The notes under the pieces: model-generated | Database searches by the model: none | Seen by the model: the letters and a program-made list of their open reading frames with translations, nothing else | Told to the model about the DNA's origin: nothing | Shown: positions 7,240-19,662 of the stretch, in pieces | Layout of the letters: each line of letters opens with the position of its first letter | Position numbering within the stretch: the stretch's first letter is position 1 | Position numbers and translations under genes: made by a program | From: Pantoea eucalypti | GTDB lineage: Bacteria; Pseudomonadota; Gammaproteobacteria; Enterobacterales; Enterobacteriaceae | Length of the DNA stretch: 64,000 nucleotides | Direction of reading: 5' to 3' | Assembly: GCF_009646115.1 (NCBI RefSeq) | Contig: NZ_CP045720.1 | Coordinates: 124,001 to 188,000 of the forward strand

Positions 7240-8424
7240 TCAGATAAACAGACCGGCAAAGGCCGCAGAGAGCAGGCTGACCAGTGTGGAGCCATAGACC
7301 AGCTTCCAGCCAAAGCGGGAAACCACATTTCCCTGTTTCTCGTTCAGGCCTTTTATTGCGCCCGCCACAATGCCGATCGAGGCAAAGTTAGCAAAAGAGA
7401 CCAGGAACACCGACAGAATACCCAGCCCGCGCGCACTCATGCCCGCCGCGACTTTCTGCAGTTCAATCATCGCCACAAACTCATTCGCGACCAGCTTAGT
7501 CGCCATGATGCCTGCCGCCTGCAGGGCATCGGCTTTCGGAATCCCAATCAGCCAGGCCAGAGGATAGAACAGATAGCCGAGCAGCTGCTGGAAGCTGTAG
7601 CCAAACACCGCCGCAAACAGCGCGTTAACGGCAGCAATCAGAGCAATAAAGCCAATCAGCATCGCCAGAATAATCATCGCCACTTTGAAGCCTGCCAGGA
7701 TGTACTCACCCAGCATCTCGAAGAAACTCTGCTCTTCATGCAGCTTTTCCAGCGCGATAGGCTGCTCATCCCGGCTTTCCATCGGGTTGATGATCGACAG
7801 GATAATAAAGGTGCTGAACATGTTAAGCAGCAGTGCAGCAACCACATACTTCGGTTCAATCATCGACATATAAGCACCGACAATCGACAGCGAAACGGTG
7901 GACATCGCGGTCGCTGCCATGGTGTAGAGCCGGCGCGGTGGGATATCACCCAGAATCCCTTTATAGGCGATAAAGTTTTCTGACTGACCGAGGATCAGTG
8001 TGCTGACGGCGTTGAATGACTCCAGCTTGCCCATGCCGTTAATCTTCGACAGCAGCGTTCCGAAAACACGAATCAGTAGCGGCAGGATGCGCCAGTGCTG
8101 CAATATGCCGATGAGTGCCGAAATAAAGACAATCGGACAGAGCACACCAAGGAAGATAAACGCCAGCCCCTGTTTGCTCATTCCGCCAAAAACGAACTCC
8201 GTGCCCTGCGCCGCAAACCCCAGCAACGTCTCAAAGAAACCGGCAAACGATCCGACCAGTGCCAGCCCTCCGGCGGAGTGAAGGAAGAACCAACCCAGCG
8301 CGGCTTCCACCACAATCAGTTGAATAATAAAGCGCAGACGAATCTGTTTACGGTCATGACTGACCAGCAGCGCAAGGGCGAAAATCACCACCAGCGCCAG
8401 CAGGAAATGAAGAATGGCGGCCAT
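7240..8424 (-). CDS. nupC: Nucleoside transporter NupC
   Basis: A 394-aa inner-membrane concentrative nucleoside transporter (CNT family) that in E. coli takes up nucleosides with protons. Conserved stretches include [57 protein letters not shown] and [12 protein letters not shown]. They match E. coli NupC more closely than its paralogues NupX and YeiM. About ten hydrophobic segments are visible. It is convergent with the DUF3574 gene and divergent from rph, a location different from E. coli. CytR, encoded at 56782, represses nucleoside uptake genes in E. coli, but I did not identify a CytR site here. Confidence 0.9.
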   Translation of the reverse strand: MAAILHFLLALVVIFALALLVSHDRKQIRLRFIIQLIVVEAALGWFFLHSAGGLALVGSFAGFFETLLGFAAQGTEFVFGGMSKQGLAFIFLGVLCPIVFISALIGILQHWRILPLLIRVFGTLLSKINGMGKLESFNAVSTLILGQSENFIAYKGILGDIPPRRLYTMAATAMSTVSLSIVGAYMSMIEPKYVVAALLLNMFSTFIILSIINPMESRDEQPIALEKLHEEQSFFEMLGEYILAGFKVAMIILAMLIGFIALIAAVNALFAAVFGYSFQQLLGYLFYPLAWLIGIPKADALQAAGIMATKLVANEFVAMIELQKVAAGMSARGLGILSVFLVSFANFASIGIVAGAIKGLNEKQGNVVSRFGWKLVYGSTLVSLLSAAFAGLFI

Positions 8425-8511
8425 ATGTCTTTTTTATCAGAGAGAAAGGAAAGCGCATTTAGCCACAGCTGGCCGGAAATTTCATCTGATGCCTGCTTCA
8501 GGCAGGCGCAA

Positions 8512-8540
8512 GAGACAGCGGGCAAGGAAGTCCGTATAAT
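8512..8540 (+). promoter_or_regulatory. Putative rph-pyrE promoter
   Basis: A consensus -10 TATAAT (8535-8540) with a weak -35 GAGACA (8512-8517) at 17-bp spacing, 35 nt upstream of the rph ATG. Confidence 0.5.
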
Positions 8541-8574
8541 GCGCAGCCAATCATTAGCAAGCCGGAGAATACCC

Positions 8575-9291
8575 ATGCGTCCAGCAGGCCGTAGCGCACA
8601 ACAGGTGCGTCCAGTCACATTGACCCGCAATTACACCAAACACGCAGAGGGTTCCGTTCTGGTGGAATTCGGCGAAACGAAAGTGCTTTGCACTGCCTCC
8701 GTAGACGAAGGGGTTCCGCGTTTCCTTAAAGGCCAGGGCCAGGGTTGGGTCACAGCCGAATATGGCATGCTGCCGCGTTCGACCCACAGCCGTATGGCGC
8801 GTGAAGCCGCAAAAGGTAAACAGGGTGGCCGTACGCTGGAGATTCAGCGTCTGATTGCCCGTTCACTGCGCGCCGCGGTTGATCTTAAAGCGCTGGGTGA
8901 ATTTACCATTACGCTCGATTGTGACGTAATCCAGGCCGATGGCGGCACCCGCACCGCATCAATCACTGGCGCCTGTGTGGCTCTGGCTGATGCGCTGAAC
9001 AAGCTGGTAGCCAGCGGCAAACTGAAAGCAAACCCGATGAAGGGTATGGTCGCCGCGATTTCAGTGGGCATCGTCAAAGGCGAAGCCCTGTGCGATCTGG
9101 AGTATGTTGAAGACTCAGCCGCAGAAACTGACATGAATGTCGTGATGATGGAAGATGGCCGCATGATCGAGGTGCAGGGCACCGCCGAGGGCGAACCCTT
9201 CAGCCATGAAGAGCTGCTGACGCTACTGGCGCTGGCGCGCGGCGGAATTGAGGAACTGATTCAGGCGCAGAAAGCAGCGCTGGAAAATTGA
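8575..9291 (+). CDS. rph: Ribonuclease PH
   Basis: A phosphorolytic 3'-to-5' exoribonuclease that trims tRNA 3' ends, 238 aa as in E. coli strains with an intact gene. The RNase PH motifs are present: [40 protein letters not shown], the active-site [18 protein letters not shown] and the acidic [10 protein letters not shown]. The ATG at 8575 has GGAGA upstream. The frame is open much further back (to 8095), but that region overlaps nupC and is not coding. Unlike E. coli K-12, which has a frameshifted rph, this gene is full length. Its stop codon lies 8 nt before the pyrE attenuator, as coupling-based control requires. Confidence 0.95.
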   Translation: MRPAGRSAQQVRPVTLTRNYTKHAEGSVLVEFGETKVLCTASVDEGVPRFLKGQGQGWVTAEYGMLPRSTHSRMAREAAKGKQGGRTLEIQRLIARSLRAAVDLKALGEFTITLDCDVIQADGGTRTASITGACVALADALNKLVASGKLKANPMKGMVAAISVGIVKGEALCDLEYVEDSAAETDMNVVMMEDGRMIEVQGTAEGEPFSHEELLTLLALARGGIEELIQAQKAALEN

Positions 9292-9297
9292 TGTAAC

Positions 9298-9325
9298 AGG
9301 CGACCTCAGAGTCGCCTTTTCTTTA
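9298..9325 (+). promoter_or_regulatory. pyrE attenuator (UTP-sensitive terminator)
   Basis: AGGCGAC and GTCGCCT form a stem with a 6-nt loop followed by TTTCTTT, between the rph stop (9291) and the pyrE start. In E. coli the same structure attenuates pyrE: when UTP is low, ribosomes closely follow polymerase to the end of rph and block the hairpin. Position and spacing here fit that mechanism. Confidence 0.85.
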
Positions 9326-9340
9326 TTTGAGGAGTGAGAG

Positions 9341-9982
9341 ATGAAAGCCTGGCAGCGTCAGTTTATTGAATTCGCCCTGAACAAGCAGGTGCTGAAGTTC
9401 GGTGAGTTCACTTTGAAGTCCGGGCGTAAAAGCCCCTATTTCTTTAATGCCGGTCTGTTTAACAGCGGACGGGATTTAGCGCTGCTGGGACGCTTCTACG
9501 CGCAGGCGCTGGTGGATGGCGCTGTTGATTTCGATCTGCTGTTTGGTCCGGCCTATAAAGGCATTCCGATTGCTACCACCACGGCAGTGGCGCTGGCTGA
9601 TCATCATGACCGCGATGTGCCTTACTGCTTTAACCGTAAAGAAGCCAAAGATCACGGTGAAGGTGGCCTGCTGGTAGGCAGTCCGCTGCAGGGCAAAGTG
9701 ATGCTGGTGGACGACGTGATCACAGCGGGCACGGCGATTCGTGAGTCGATGGATATTATCGGCGCGCACAACGCCACCCTGGCAGGTGTGCTGGTTTCGC
9801 TAGATCGTCAGGAGCGTGGACGCGGAGAGATGTCGGCAATCCAGGAAGTGGAACGTGATTACGGCTGTAAAGTGACTGCGATTATTACCCTGGCAGACCT
9901 GATTGCCTGGCTGGAGGAGAAGCCTGAGATGGCCGATCACCTGGCTCAGGTCCGTGCTTATCAGAGAGCGTACGGGATTTAA
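9341..9982 (+). CDS. pyrE: Orotate phosphoribosyltransferase
   Basis: Converts orotate and PRPP to orotidine 5'-monophosphate, the fifth step of pyrimidine synthesis, in the cytosol. It is 213 aa, as in E. coli. The PRPP-binding loop [13 protein letters not shown] is clear, with the flexible catalytic loop ([13 protein letters not shown]) before it. GAGGAGTGAGAG gives a strong ribosome site. The gene is cotranscribed with rph through the attenuator between them. Confidence 0.96.
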   Translation: MKAWQRQFIEFALNKQVLKFGEFTLKSGRKSPYFFNAGLFNSGRDLALLGRFYAQALVDGAVDFDLLFGPAYKGIPIATTTAVALADHHDRDVPYCFNRKEAKDHGEGGLLVGSPLQGKVMLVDDVITAGTAIRESMDIIGAHNATLAGVLVSLDRQERGRGEMSAIQEVERDYGCKVTAIITLADLIAWLEEKPEMADHLAQVRAYQRAYGI

Positions 9983-9985
9983 CAG

Positions 9986-10013
9986 AGGCGGGCGCAATGC
10001 CCGCCTTCTTTGA
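9986..10013. terminator. Bidirectional pyrE/slmA terminator
   Basis: GGCGGGC / GCCCGCC with a 5-nt loop, followed by TTCTTT on the plus strand, between the convergent pyrE and slmA genes. The minus-strand tail is poorer in T. Confidence 0.7.
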
Positions 10014-10017
10014 CGCT

Positions 10018-10614
10018 TTACGTTAGCTGAGCAGCCATGAGTGGCCAGCGGACCTCAAAGTCTGCGGTAGGACTGAAACGAAACTCAGAACGGACATACC
10101 GCGACAGCAAACCTTCACAGAAAGCCAGCAACTGACTTGCCAGCAATGCTTCATCAGCCTGAAAAGCCTCGCCCTCACGCATTTTCCGCTCACGCATGAC
10201 CTGTCGCAGTTGCACTTCAATCCGCTCAAACAGTTGATTGATACGTCCCTGCAGTCGGTCCTGCTCAAACATCAGAGCATGGCCGGTCAGTATGCGCGTC
10301 AGTCCCGGATTACGCTCACCAAATCCCAGAATCAATTGCACGATCAGACGCAGACGCGTCATGGTCTCTTTTTCATCCTTGAGGATCAGATTGATGCGGG
10401 TAATCAGACTGTCTTCGATAAACTCAATCAGACTATCGAACATGCGTGTCTTGCTGGGGAAGTGACGATACAGCGCCGCTTCGGAAACACCCACTGTGGC
10501 TGCCAGTTTGGCTGTGGTGATACGCTGACTGCCATCACCCGACTCCAGCATCTGCGCCAGCGCCTGCAAAATCTCTTCGCGACGATTCCGCTTCGCGACT
10601 TTTTTTTCTGCCAT
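10018..10614 (-). CDS. slmA: Nucleoid occlusion factor SlmA
   Basis: A TetR-family DNA-binding protein that blocks FtsZ ring assembly over the unsegregated nucleoid. It is 198 aa, as in E. coli. The N-terminal helix-turn-helix ([38 protein letters not shown]) is essentially the E. coli sequence, and the ligand/FtsZ-binding C-terminal part is also conserved ([36 protein letters not shown]). It follows dut in the same direction, keeping the coaBC-dut-slmA order of E. coli. Confidence 0.95.
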   Translation of the reverse strand: MAEKKVAKRNRREEILQALAQMLESGDGSQRITTAKLAATVGVSEAALYRHFPSKTRMFDSLIEFIEDSLITRINLILKDEKETMTRLRLIVQLILGFGERNPGLTRILTGHALMFEQDRLQGRINQLFERIEVQLRQVMRERKMREGEAFQADEALLASQLLAFCEGLLSRYVRSEFRFSPTADFEVRWPLMAAQLT

Positions 10615-10733
10615 GACCTTAAAGACCCCTGAAATTCACCTAAATACAGGCAACACCTACGCATCTGCCACAGGAACGCGTCCTGCAGCGATGAGGAAAA
10701 ATAACGGGCGTAAGTGAAAGTCGGTAATGCGGG

Positions 10734-11192
10734 TTACTGGCGACCGGAGTGGCCGAAGCCGCCTTCGCCGCGCTGGCTGGCGTCGAAATCTTCAACCAGA
10801 TTAAATTCAGCCTGGACTACCGGTACAAACACCAGTTGTGCCATGCGATCGCCGGGCTGCAGCGAGAAACTTTCCTGACCACGATTCCACACCGATACCA
10901 TCAGCTGTCCCTGATAGTCCGAATCAATCAGACCCACCAGGTTGCCCAGCACGATGCCATGCTTATGGCCAAGGCCCGAGCGCGGCAGGATTACAGCGGC
11001 CAGATCGGGATCAGCGATATGAATCGCCAGGCCGGTCGGAACCAGCGTCGTGGTGCCTGGTGCGATGTCGAGAACATCATCAATGCAGGCGCGTAAATCT
11101 AACCCAGCGGAACCTGAAGTGGCATAGGTCGGCAGTGGAAACGCTTTGCCGACGCGCGCATCCAGAATTTTAACGTCTATTTTTTTCATCAT
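10734..11192 (-). CDS. dut: Deoxyuridine 5'-triphosphate nucleotidohydrolase (dUTPase)
   Basis: Hydrolyses dUTP to dUMP and pyrophosphate, keeping uracil out of DNA and supplying dTMP synthesis. All five trimeric dUTPase motifs are visible, including [41 protein letters not shown] and the C-terminal [12 protein letters not shown] arm. The start at MMKKIDVK gives 152 aa as in E. coli; an open frame four codons further upstream is less likely. The 5' end overlaps the 3' end of coaBC by 23 nt, indicating translational coupling within one operon. Confidence 0.95.
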   Translation of the reverse strand: MMKKIDVKILDARVGKAFPLPTYATSGSAGLDLRACIDDVLDIAPGTTTLVPTGLAIHIADPDLAAVILPRSGLGHKHGIVLGNLVGLIDSDYQGQLMVSVWNRGQESFSLQPGDRMAQLVFVPVVQAEFNLVEDFDASQRGEGGFGHSGRQ

Positions 11193-12390
11193 AACGGCTG
11201 ACAATCTCGTCTATTAATTGTTGGCCAAGGAGAGACTTATCGCTGAGCGGTAAGCGTTTTTCTCCATCCTGCCAAAAAAGGTGAAGAGCATTGGTGTCGC
11301 TATTAAACCCCTGTCCGGCTTTAGCGACATCGTTAGCGCAGATCAGATCCAGATTCTTGCGCACCCGTTTTTGCCGGGCGTATTCTTCCACATTCTGTGT
11401 TTCAGCAGCAAATCCAACGACGAATGGCCGGTTTTCCTGAAGTGCAGCGACGCCGGCAACAATATCGGGATTCTTTACCAGGTTCAGCGTGACGTTATCA
11501 TCGCCGCCCTGTTTCTTGATTTTATCGGCCGCAATATCGGCTGCCCGGTAGTCTGCCACGGCTGCGCTTGCAATGAAAATATGTTGTTTATCTATCTCAC
11601 TCATCACAGCGGCCTGCATCTCCAGCGCGCTGGTAACATCAACGCGTCGCACACCCGCAGGTGCAGGCAGGCTGACCGGGCCGCTGACCAGCGTGACCTG
11701 AGCACCACGTCGGGCAGCCGCAGCGGCAATCGCAAAGCCCATTTTACCGGAGCTGTGATTCGTGATGTAGCGCACCGGATCCAGCGCCTCTCGGGTCGGG
11801 CCGGCGGTAATCATAATGTTGAGATGTTGCAGATCGTTGACGGGCGTAGCCCACAGCAGCGCATGGTCAACAATCGCCAGCGGGTCCAGCATCCGGCCTG
11901 GCCCGACGTCGCCACAGGCCTGGCTGCCGCTGTCCGGCCCCCAAATCAGCACGCCCCGCGCGTGGAGCGTCTGAAGGTTTTGCTGGGTCACCGCTGCGCG
12001 ATACATCTGCTGATTCATGGCTGGCACGACCGCCACGGGTGAGGCCGTGGCCAACACGGCAGTGGTCACCAGATCGTTTGCCATGCCAGCAGTCACACGG
12101 GCAATCAGATCGGCAGTGGCCGGAGCCAGCACAATCAGGTCGGCCCATTTTGCCAGTTCAATATGACCCATCGCCGCTTCTGCAGCGGGATCAAGCAGAT
12201 CGTCAAACACCGGATAGCCGGAGACGGCTTGCAGGCTGAGCGGAGTGATAAACGCTTTGGCACCTTCCGTCATCATCACGCGCACATCAGCGCCGCGATC
12301 GCGCAGGCGCCGCACCAGCTCAGGTGCTTTATACGCTGCGATACCGCCGCTCACGCCAAGAAGAATTTTTTTACCGGCTAATCCCATCAT
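11170..12390 (-). CDS. coaBC: Bifunctional phosphopantothenoylcysteine decarboxylase / phosphopantothenate-cysteine ligase
   Basis: Carries out the second and third steps of coenzyme A synthesis. The N-terminal CoaC flavoprotein domain has [18 protein letters not shown], the catalytic-site region [17 protein letters not shown], and PAMNQQMY with the substrate-clamp cysteine loop [13 protein letters not shown]. The C-terminal CoaB domain has [25 protein letters not shown] and the [18 protein letters not shown] motifs. The start at 12390 ([12 protein letters not shown] upstream) gives 406 aa, exactly the E. coli length. The frame stays open to 12525, but the extra 45 residues are unlike any family member and face the divergent radC promoter. 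Confidence 0.95.
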   Translation of the reverse strand: MMGLAGKKILLGVSGGIAAYKAPELVRRLRDRGADVRVMMTEGAKAFITPLSLQAVSGYPVFDDLLDPAAEAAMGHIELAKWADLIVLAPATADLIARVTAGMANDLVTTAVLATASPVAVVPAMNQQMYRAAVTQQNLQTLHARGVLIWGPDSGSQACGDVGPGRMLDPLAIVDHALLWATPVNDLQHLNIMITAGPTREALDPVRYITNHSSGKMGFAIAAAAARRGAQVTLVSGPVSLPAPAGVRRVDVTSALEMQAAVMSEIDKQHIFIASAAVADYRAADIAADKIKKQGGDDNVTLNLVKNPDIVAGVAALQENRPFVVGFAAETQNVEEYARQKRVRKNLDLICANDVAKAGQGFNSDTNALHLFWQDGEKRLPLSDKSLLGQQLIDEIVSRYDEKNRR

Positions 12391-12570
12391 GATGTTGGCC
12401 TCACTAAGCTCTCTGCCGCTCGCGGCGGCGAATGCACGGACTTTATCACAAAAGCGTGGATGCGCCTTTTCACCGACTGCGTTTGCGAGCCGTCTCGTAG
12501 ATTGCCGTTCCATTGATAGCCGCACTCTGCAGGATGAGCCATTCTGAGGCTCATCTCAGGGAGAGCGAAA

Positions 12571-13227
12571 ATGAAAATCAAGGGACCACGGGAAAAACTC
12601 CAGAAACTGGGCGCAAACTCGCTCACCGATACCGAATTGCTGGCCATTTTTCTCCGCACCGGATCGCCAGGGCAGAACGTCCTTGAACTGGCCGGAGAGA
12701 TGCTGGAGGGGTTTGGCTCGCTTTATCTGCTCATGACATCAGACAAAGCGGCATTCGGTGAAGTCAAAGGTATCGGCGATGCCAAGCTGGCGCAACTTCA
12801 CGCGGTTGCCGAACTGGCGAAGCGATTTTTCGCCAGCAAACTGGTTCGCGAAAGCGCCATGGAGAACCCACAAATCACGCGCCAGTATCTGCAAAGTTTG
12901 CTGGCTCATCAGGAGCGTGAGATCTTTATGGCCCTGTTTCTGGATAACCAGCATCGGGTGCTACGGGCACAAAATATGTTCTCGGGTTCTATTAATAGTG
13001 TGGAAGTTCATCCTCGTGAGATCGTTCGGGAGGCGCTGAAACTCAACGCAGCTGCTCTGATACTGGCGCATAATCACCCGTCGGGCATGGCCGAACCGAG
13101 TCGCGCAGACCGCGAAGTGACCCACAAAGTCAGTGAGGCCTGCCAGCTATTCGATATACGCTTGCTCGATCATCTGGTGATTGGGCATGGCGAATATGTC
13201 TCCTTTGCCGAGCGGGGATGGCTCTGA
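12571..13227 (+). CDS. radC: RadC family JAB1/MPN-domain protein
   Basis: A 218-aa protein (E. coli RadC is 222). An N-terminal UPF0758 helix-hairpin-helix segment ([26 protein letters not shown]) is followed by a C-terminal JAMM metalloprotease-like domain with H167-x-H169 and D180 (AHNHPSG...SRADRE). The biochemical role is unsettled; the old DNA-repair assignment in E. coli was withdrawn. The AGGGAGAG ribosome site supports this start. It is divergent from coaBC and upstream of rpmB, as in E. coli. Confidence 0.9.
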   Translation: MKIKGPREKLQKLGANSLTDTELLAIFLRTGSPGQNVLELAGEMLEGFGSLYLLMTSDKAAFGEVKGIGDAKLAQLHAVAELAKRFFASKLVRESAMENPQITRQYLQSLLAHQEREIFMALFLDNQHRVLRAQNMFSGSINSVEVHPREIVREALKLNAAALILAHNHPSGMAEPSRADREVTHKVSEACQLFDIRLLDHLVIGHGEYVSFAERGWL

Positions 13228-13295
13228 TAGCGGGAAATTTCGCGCCAGGTGGCGGCTTTTTGCCCGATCATTCGGGATCTTTATCTGTTCGGGAC

Positions 13296-13324
13296 TTGAG
13301 CACTTGGGCTGAGCGGCGTATACT
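13296..13324 (+). promoter_or_regulatory. rpmB-rpmG promoter
   Basis: A -35 TTGAGC (13296-13301) and a -10 TATACT (13319-13324) with an exact 17-bp spacer. It leaves a leader of roughly 140 nt before rpmB. Confidence 0.7.
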
Positions 13325-13705
<381 letters not shown>

Positions 13706-13721
13706 GGTACTAAGGAACTGA

Positions 13722-13892
<171 letters not shown>

Positions 13893-13910
13893 TTTTAGTG
13901 TTCTGCTAAA

Positions 13911-13934
13911 AACCCGGCTCCGGCCGGGTTTTTT
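13911..13934 (+). terminator. rpmBG terminator
   Basis: AACCCGGC / GCCGGGTT with a 4-nt loop followed by a T run, 18 nt after rpmG and before mutM. Confidence 0.85.
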
Positions 13935-13961
13935 GTTTGTGTAAAACGCTGAGGAGAGGCT

Positions 13962-16019
<2,058 letters not shown>

Positions 16020-16020
<1 letters not shown>

Positions 16021-17294
16021 TAGTGAGTCCGGGGTGGCAGATGCGGTTCGAGTAACTGTAGCAAACGCTGGAGCGCACCCTGGTTCTGGTGCAACACGTC
16101 TACCGCATGGCGTCCGTAATAACGGCGGTAATCATCATCCTGCAAAAGATTAGTGACTTCTTTTTCCAGCGAAATCACGTCGGTGACCGTAATCAATCCC
16201 TGGCCTTCCTGCAGCTTGCTGCAGATATCTTTGAAGTTCCAGATATGGGGCCCCATCAGAACCGGAAGTGCATGGGCAGCAGGTTCGAGCGGATTGTGTC
16301 CGCCCCGTTCAACCAGGCTGCCACCGACCAGAGCCAGATCGGCAATGCCGTAGAGCAGCATCAGTTCGCCCATGGAGTCGCCGATGACCACCTGCGTTGA
16401 GCCGGAAGGGATCTCGCCGCTGCTGCGCAGGATAAAACTAAAGCCGCGTTCCTGCGTCAGTTCGCGGGCATCGTTGAAGCGCTCGGGATGGCGGGGAACC
16501 AGAATCAGTAGCAGATCCGGAAAGGTCTGCAGCAGGCGGCGATGAGCATCCAGCACAATGGCCTCTTCGCCTTCGTGTGTGCTGGTGGCTATCCACACCG
16601 GTCTGCGCGGCGCCCACTGACGACGAAGCGTCACCGCTCTGGCGGCCAGTTCTGGCGTGACGGAAATATCAAACTTCAGACTGCCGGTAATGGCCAGTTG
16701 TGAACGTTTCAGGCCCAGGCTCAGGAAGCGGTCGCCATCTTCAGTGTTCTGCGCGGCGATTAGCGTAATGCTCTGCAACAGGCGTCGCATAAACTTACCC
16801 AGCTTGCGGTAGCCTTTGGCGGATCGGGCCGAGAGGCGGGCATTGGCAATCACCAGCGGAATATTACGCTGGTGCAGAATGCGGATAATGTTCGGCCATA
16901 GCTCGGTTTCCATGATGATCACCAGCCGTGGATTGACCGTATCAAGAAAACGATTAATTGAACCCGGCAGATCATAAGGCAGATAGACGTGATGTACATC
17001 TTTACCGAAAGCAGATTGCGCTCGTTCAGAGCCGGTCGGCGTCATCGTGGTAACGGTAATCGGCAGAGTCGGGTAACGATGACGAAGTGCGCGCACCAGC
17101 GGGATCGCGGCAAGGGTTTCCCCCACAGAGACCGAGTGCAGCACAATGCCGTCAGGCTTCACTTTGCCGACACAATAGCCATAGCGTTCTGCCCAACGTT
17201 TGCGATAGGCAGGCGCTTTACGACCGCGCAGCCACAGGCGCAGCCAAATGAGTGGCTGAATTAAGTAGAGCAAGGCGGTGTAAATGGTCGTCAT
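16020..17294 (-). CDS. waaA: 3-deoxy-D-manno-octulosonic acid transferase (Kdo transferase)
   Basis: A GT30 enzyme that adds two Kdo residues to lipid IVA at the cytoplasmic face of the inner membrane. It is essential for LPS assembly and provides the substrate of LpxP/LpxL. It is 424 aa (E. coli 425). An N-terminal membrane anchor, the [18 protein letters not shown] motif, METELWPN, and the nucleotide-sugar site [22 protein letters not shown] are all present. A 92-bp gap from wabG suggests its own promoter, driving waaA-waaE-coaD. Confidence 0.96.
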
Positions 17295-17386
17295 AGTTAC
17301 CGTTACAGCAGGTTCGCGTCTAAAAACAGATTAAAATCAGATGACGGCATGTTATCAGAAACCCCGCATGCACTCATCCCACATTG

Positions 17387-18520
17387 TCAGTTGCTACCCA
17401 GTACCTGCTGATAAAGCGAAGTCAGTGACTGCGCCAGTCGTTGTGGGCCATAAGGTTCAATTTTACGCCGTGCTGCCTCACCCATTCGTGAATCCAGGGA
17501 AAGTGGCGGTATTGTATTAACAGCCTGATTTAACCCCTTGATATCCAATGCATCGCAGACAAAGCCTTCTTGACCAGCGGTAATAAATTCTGCGCCACCA
17601 CAGCCGGTGCTGGTAATCACGGGCAAGCCGCAGGCCATCGCCTCGAGCACCACATTCGGGAACGGGTCGTAGAGCGTAGGCAGCAGAAGGCCATCCGCCG
17701 CGTGATAATAGGGTTGTACATCCTGCTGTACGCCGACAAAGCGCAGTCGGTCCAGACAGTTAAGCTGATTTGCCAACTGCTGATAACGTTGCAGCTGCTT
17801 ATCCTGACCCACCACAATCAGATAGCGATCGCTGGCGGCCAGCGCCTGTATGGCCGTTTTCAGCCCTTTACGCTCAAAGCCGGAGCCGACATAAATCAGT
17901 ACGGTAGCGGCATCGGGCAGCCCCAGTTGCTGACGGATCGCGCGACGAGCTGTTTCCGTGGCGGGCTGGAAACGGCTGGCGTCGATAGCGTTATGAATAA
18001 CGTGGATTTTTCCGGCGTCGAGCGGGAAACAGCGCAGAATATCGCGCTTTACCATTTCTGAATTACAGATCACCGCTTTTAGCGTCGGAGAGGTAAACAT
18101 TTCGGCTTCCGCCTGCAGCACATAGCGATGATAGGGACTAAGCGTTGCGCTCAGCCGTTGCCATGATGAGACGATGCGGGCGCGCTGTTCCAGCCAGACG
18201 CGATGCACACCATCACCCGCGCGGAAAATGTCACAGCCTGCGATACGCTCATGGCTTTGCACAATATCGAACTTTTCCCGCTCCCAGCAGGCGCGGGCTG
18301 CACGGGCAAAACCGCGCTCACGGGATACCCGTCCCAACTTTGAAGGATTACAGATATGCAGATGCCAGTCAGGATTGGGCGTGCCTTGCCAGCTGCGGGT
18401 AATGATATTGAGATCGAGCTGTTCGCTGCCCAGCGCTTCCAGCGCGCGTGAGATAAAGCGCTCAGCACCGCCATCCGGGCGATATTTCTGCCGGACAATC
18501 GCCAGCCGTAACTTACTCAT
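17387..18520 (-). CDS. wabG: LPS core glycosyltransferase, GT4 family (WabG-like)
   Basis: A 377-aa GT-B glycosyltransferase. The opening RLAIVRQKYRPDGGAERFISRALEAL, the segment QSHERIAGCDIFRAGDGVHRVWLEQR, and the donor-site FERKGLKTAIQAL plus DPFPNVVLEAMACGLPVIT resemble WabG of Klebsiella and Serratia, which adds galacturonic acid to heptose II. The related E. coli WaaG adds glucose at that position, so the sugar should be treated as inferred. The start overlaps the waaQ stop by 8 nt, indicating coupled translation. Confidence 0.72.
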   Translation of the reverse strand: MSKLRLAIVRQKYRPDGGAERFISRALEALGSEQLDLNIITRSWQGTPNPDWHLHICNPSKLGRVSRERGFARAARACWEREKFDIVQSHERIAGCDIFRAGDGVHRVWLEQRARIVSSWQRLSATLSPYHRYVLQAEAEMFTSPTLKAVICNSEMVKRDILRCFPLDAGKIHVIHNAIDASRFQPATETARRAIRQQLGLPDAATVLIYVGSGFERKGLKTAIQALAASDRYLIVVGQDKQLQRYQQLANQLNCLDRLRFVGVQQDVQPYYHAADGLLLPTLYDPFPNVVLEAMACGLPVITSTGCGGAEFITAGQEGFVCDALDIKGLNQAVNTIPPLSLDSRMGEAARRKIEPYGPQRLAQSLTSLYQQVLGSN

Positions 18521-19589
18521 TCAGGTAGCTCCTCGCTGCCGCGACCACATCCTTTACCGGAATGGCCGAGAGATAACGCTTGTCAGTTTTGGTGTCGATA
18601 GAATCGGGCGAGGGCAGCGGGCCATAATCGCCCGCCCAGATAACATGATTGTTGTCGCCCCATGGCCGCCAGTGCTGCAGCTTGGTCGGACCAAACAGCG
18701 CAATACAGGGGGTTTCAAGTGCAGCAGCCATGTGCATCGGTGCGGAGTCGACACCAATAAACAGCCGGGCGTGATCGATTAGCGCCGCCAGTTGCGGCAG
18801 CGTGAACTGACCCGCCAGCGAAACCACATCCTGCGATACACAGAGCGCCTTGATACGGTTAATCATCGCCAGCTCCTGCTTGTCCGGCCCGGCGGTAAGC
18901 ACCACTTTGCGGCCCGGCTGCGCCAGTTGATCAAGCGTGGCGGCAACGCTCTCCTCTTCCCAGCATTTAAAGCCCCAGCGTGAGGTCGGCTGCACCACAA
19001 TATAGGGTGCGGTGACATGATGTTCCGCCAGTCTGGCCTGCACAATTTGCTGGTCAGCGTCGCTGTAGTGCATTGAGACGCGTGCGTTATCACTGCTAAT
19101 GCCGAGAGGTGCCAGTGCAGACATATTCTGCTCAACGGTATGCAGTTTGCTGTGATTATGTGTCGGGACCAGCCGGTTATGACACCATCGCCACAGCACG
19201 TTATCACGTTTTTTATAGGCAAAACCGATGCGAACGGGTGCCGCAGAGAGCCGCGTCATCTGAGCAGCGCGCCACTGATCGGCCAGATTTATCACCAGAT
19301 CATAATGAGCGGCACGCACGGCGCGAATTAATGCACGCTCATGGCCCAGCTTACGCCAGGTGCCCTCCTGCTTCCATTTGCGATCGATGACGTGCAAATG
19401 GCGGATAGCCGGATGCGCTTCCAGCATCGGACGCGTCTCTTTATAGAGCAACACGTCAATGCTGGCCTGCGGATAACGCTCATGAAGCGCATTGATGGCG
19501 GGCGTTGTGAGCAGCATGTCACCATGGTGGCGCAGCTTAATCAGTAATATATTTTTTGGAGAGAAGTTTGCTGGAATCAGGCTGGCCAT
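18513..19589 (-). CDS. waaQ: LPS heptosyltransferase III (WaaQ)
   Basis: A 358-aa GT9 enzyme expected to transfer heptose III onto heptose II of the inner core. Family marks are ILLIKLRHHGDMLLTTPAINAL at the N-terminus and VDSAPMHMAAALETPCIALFGPT at the ADP-heptose site. WRPWGDNNHVIWAG is typical of WaaQ. The ATG at 19589 (MASLIPANF) is preferred over a TTG two codons upstream. It is followed by wabG with an 8-nt overlap. Confidence 0.88.
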   Translation of the reverse strand: MASLIPANFSPKNILLIKLRHHGDMLLTTPAINALHERYPQASIDVLLYKETRPMLEAHPAIRHLHVIDRKWKQEGTWRKLGHERALIRAVRAAHYDLVINLADQWRAAQMTRLSAAPVRIGFAYKKRDNVLWRWCHNRLVPTHNHSKLHTVEQNMSALAPLGISSDNARVSMHYSDADQQIVQARLAEHHVTAPYIVVQPTSRWGFKCWEEESVAATLDQLAQPGRKVVLTAGPDKQELAMINRIKALCVSQDVVSLAGQFTLPQLAALIDHARLFIGVDSAPMHMAAALETPCIALFGPTKLQHWRPWGDNNHVIWAGDYGPLPSPDSIDTKTDKRYLSAIPVKDVVAAARSYLNE

Positions 19590-19662
19590 AAACAAGAGTT
19601 CTCAGAATTCAGTGAGCCGATTGTAGGGCAAACCCTTTTTAGGATAAAGCCAGCCTCAAAGG

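Noticed and set aside
8095..8574. A long in-frame upstream extension of rph.
   Set aside because: It is antisense to conserved nupC codons. The 8575 start has a good ribosome site, gives the standard 238-aa protein and follows a -10 box.
12391..12525. A 45-residue N-terminal extension of CoaBC.
   Set aside because: The 12390 start gives the exact E. coli length with GTGAGG upstream; the extension is unlike the family.
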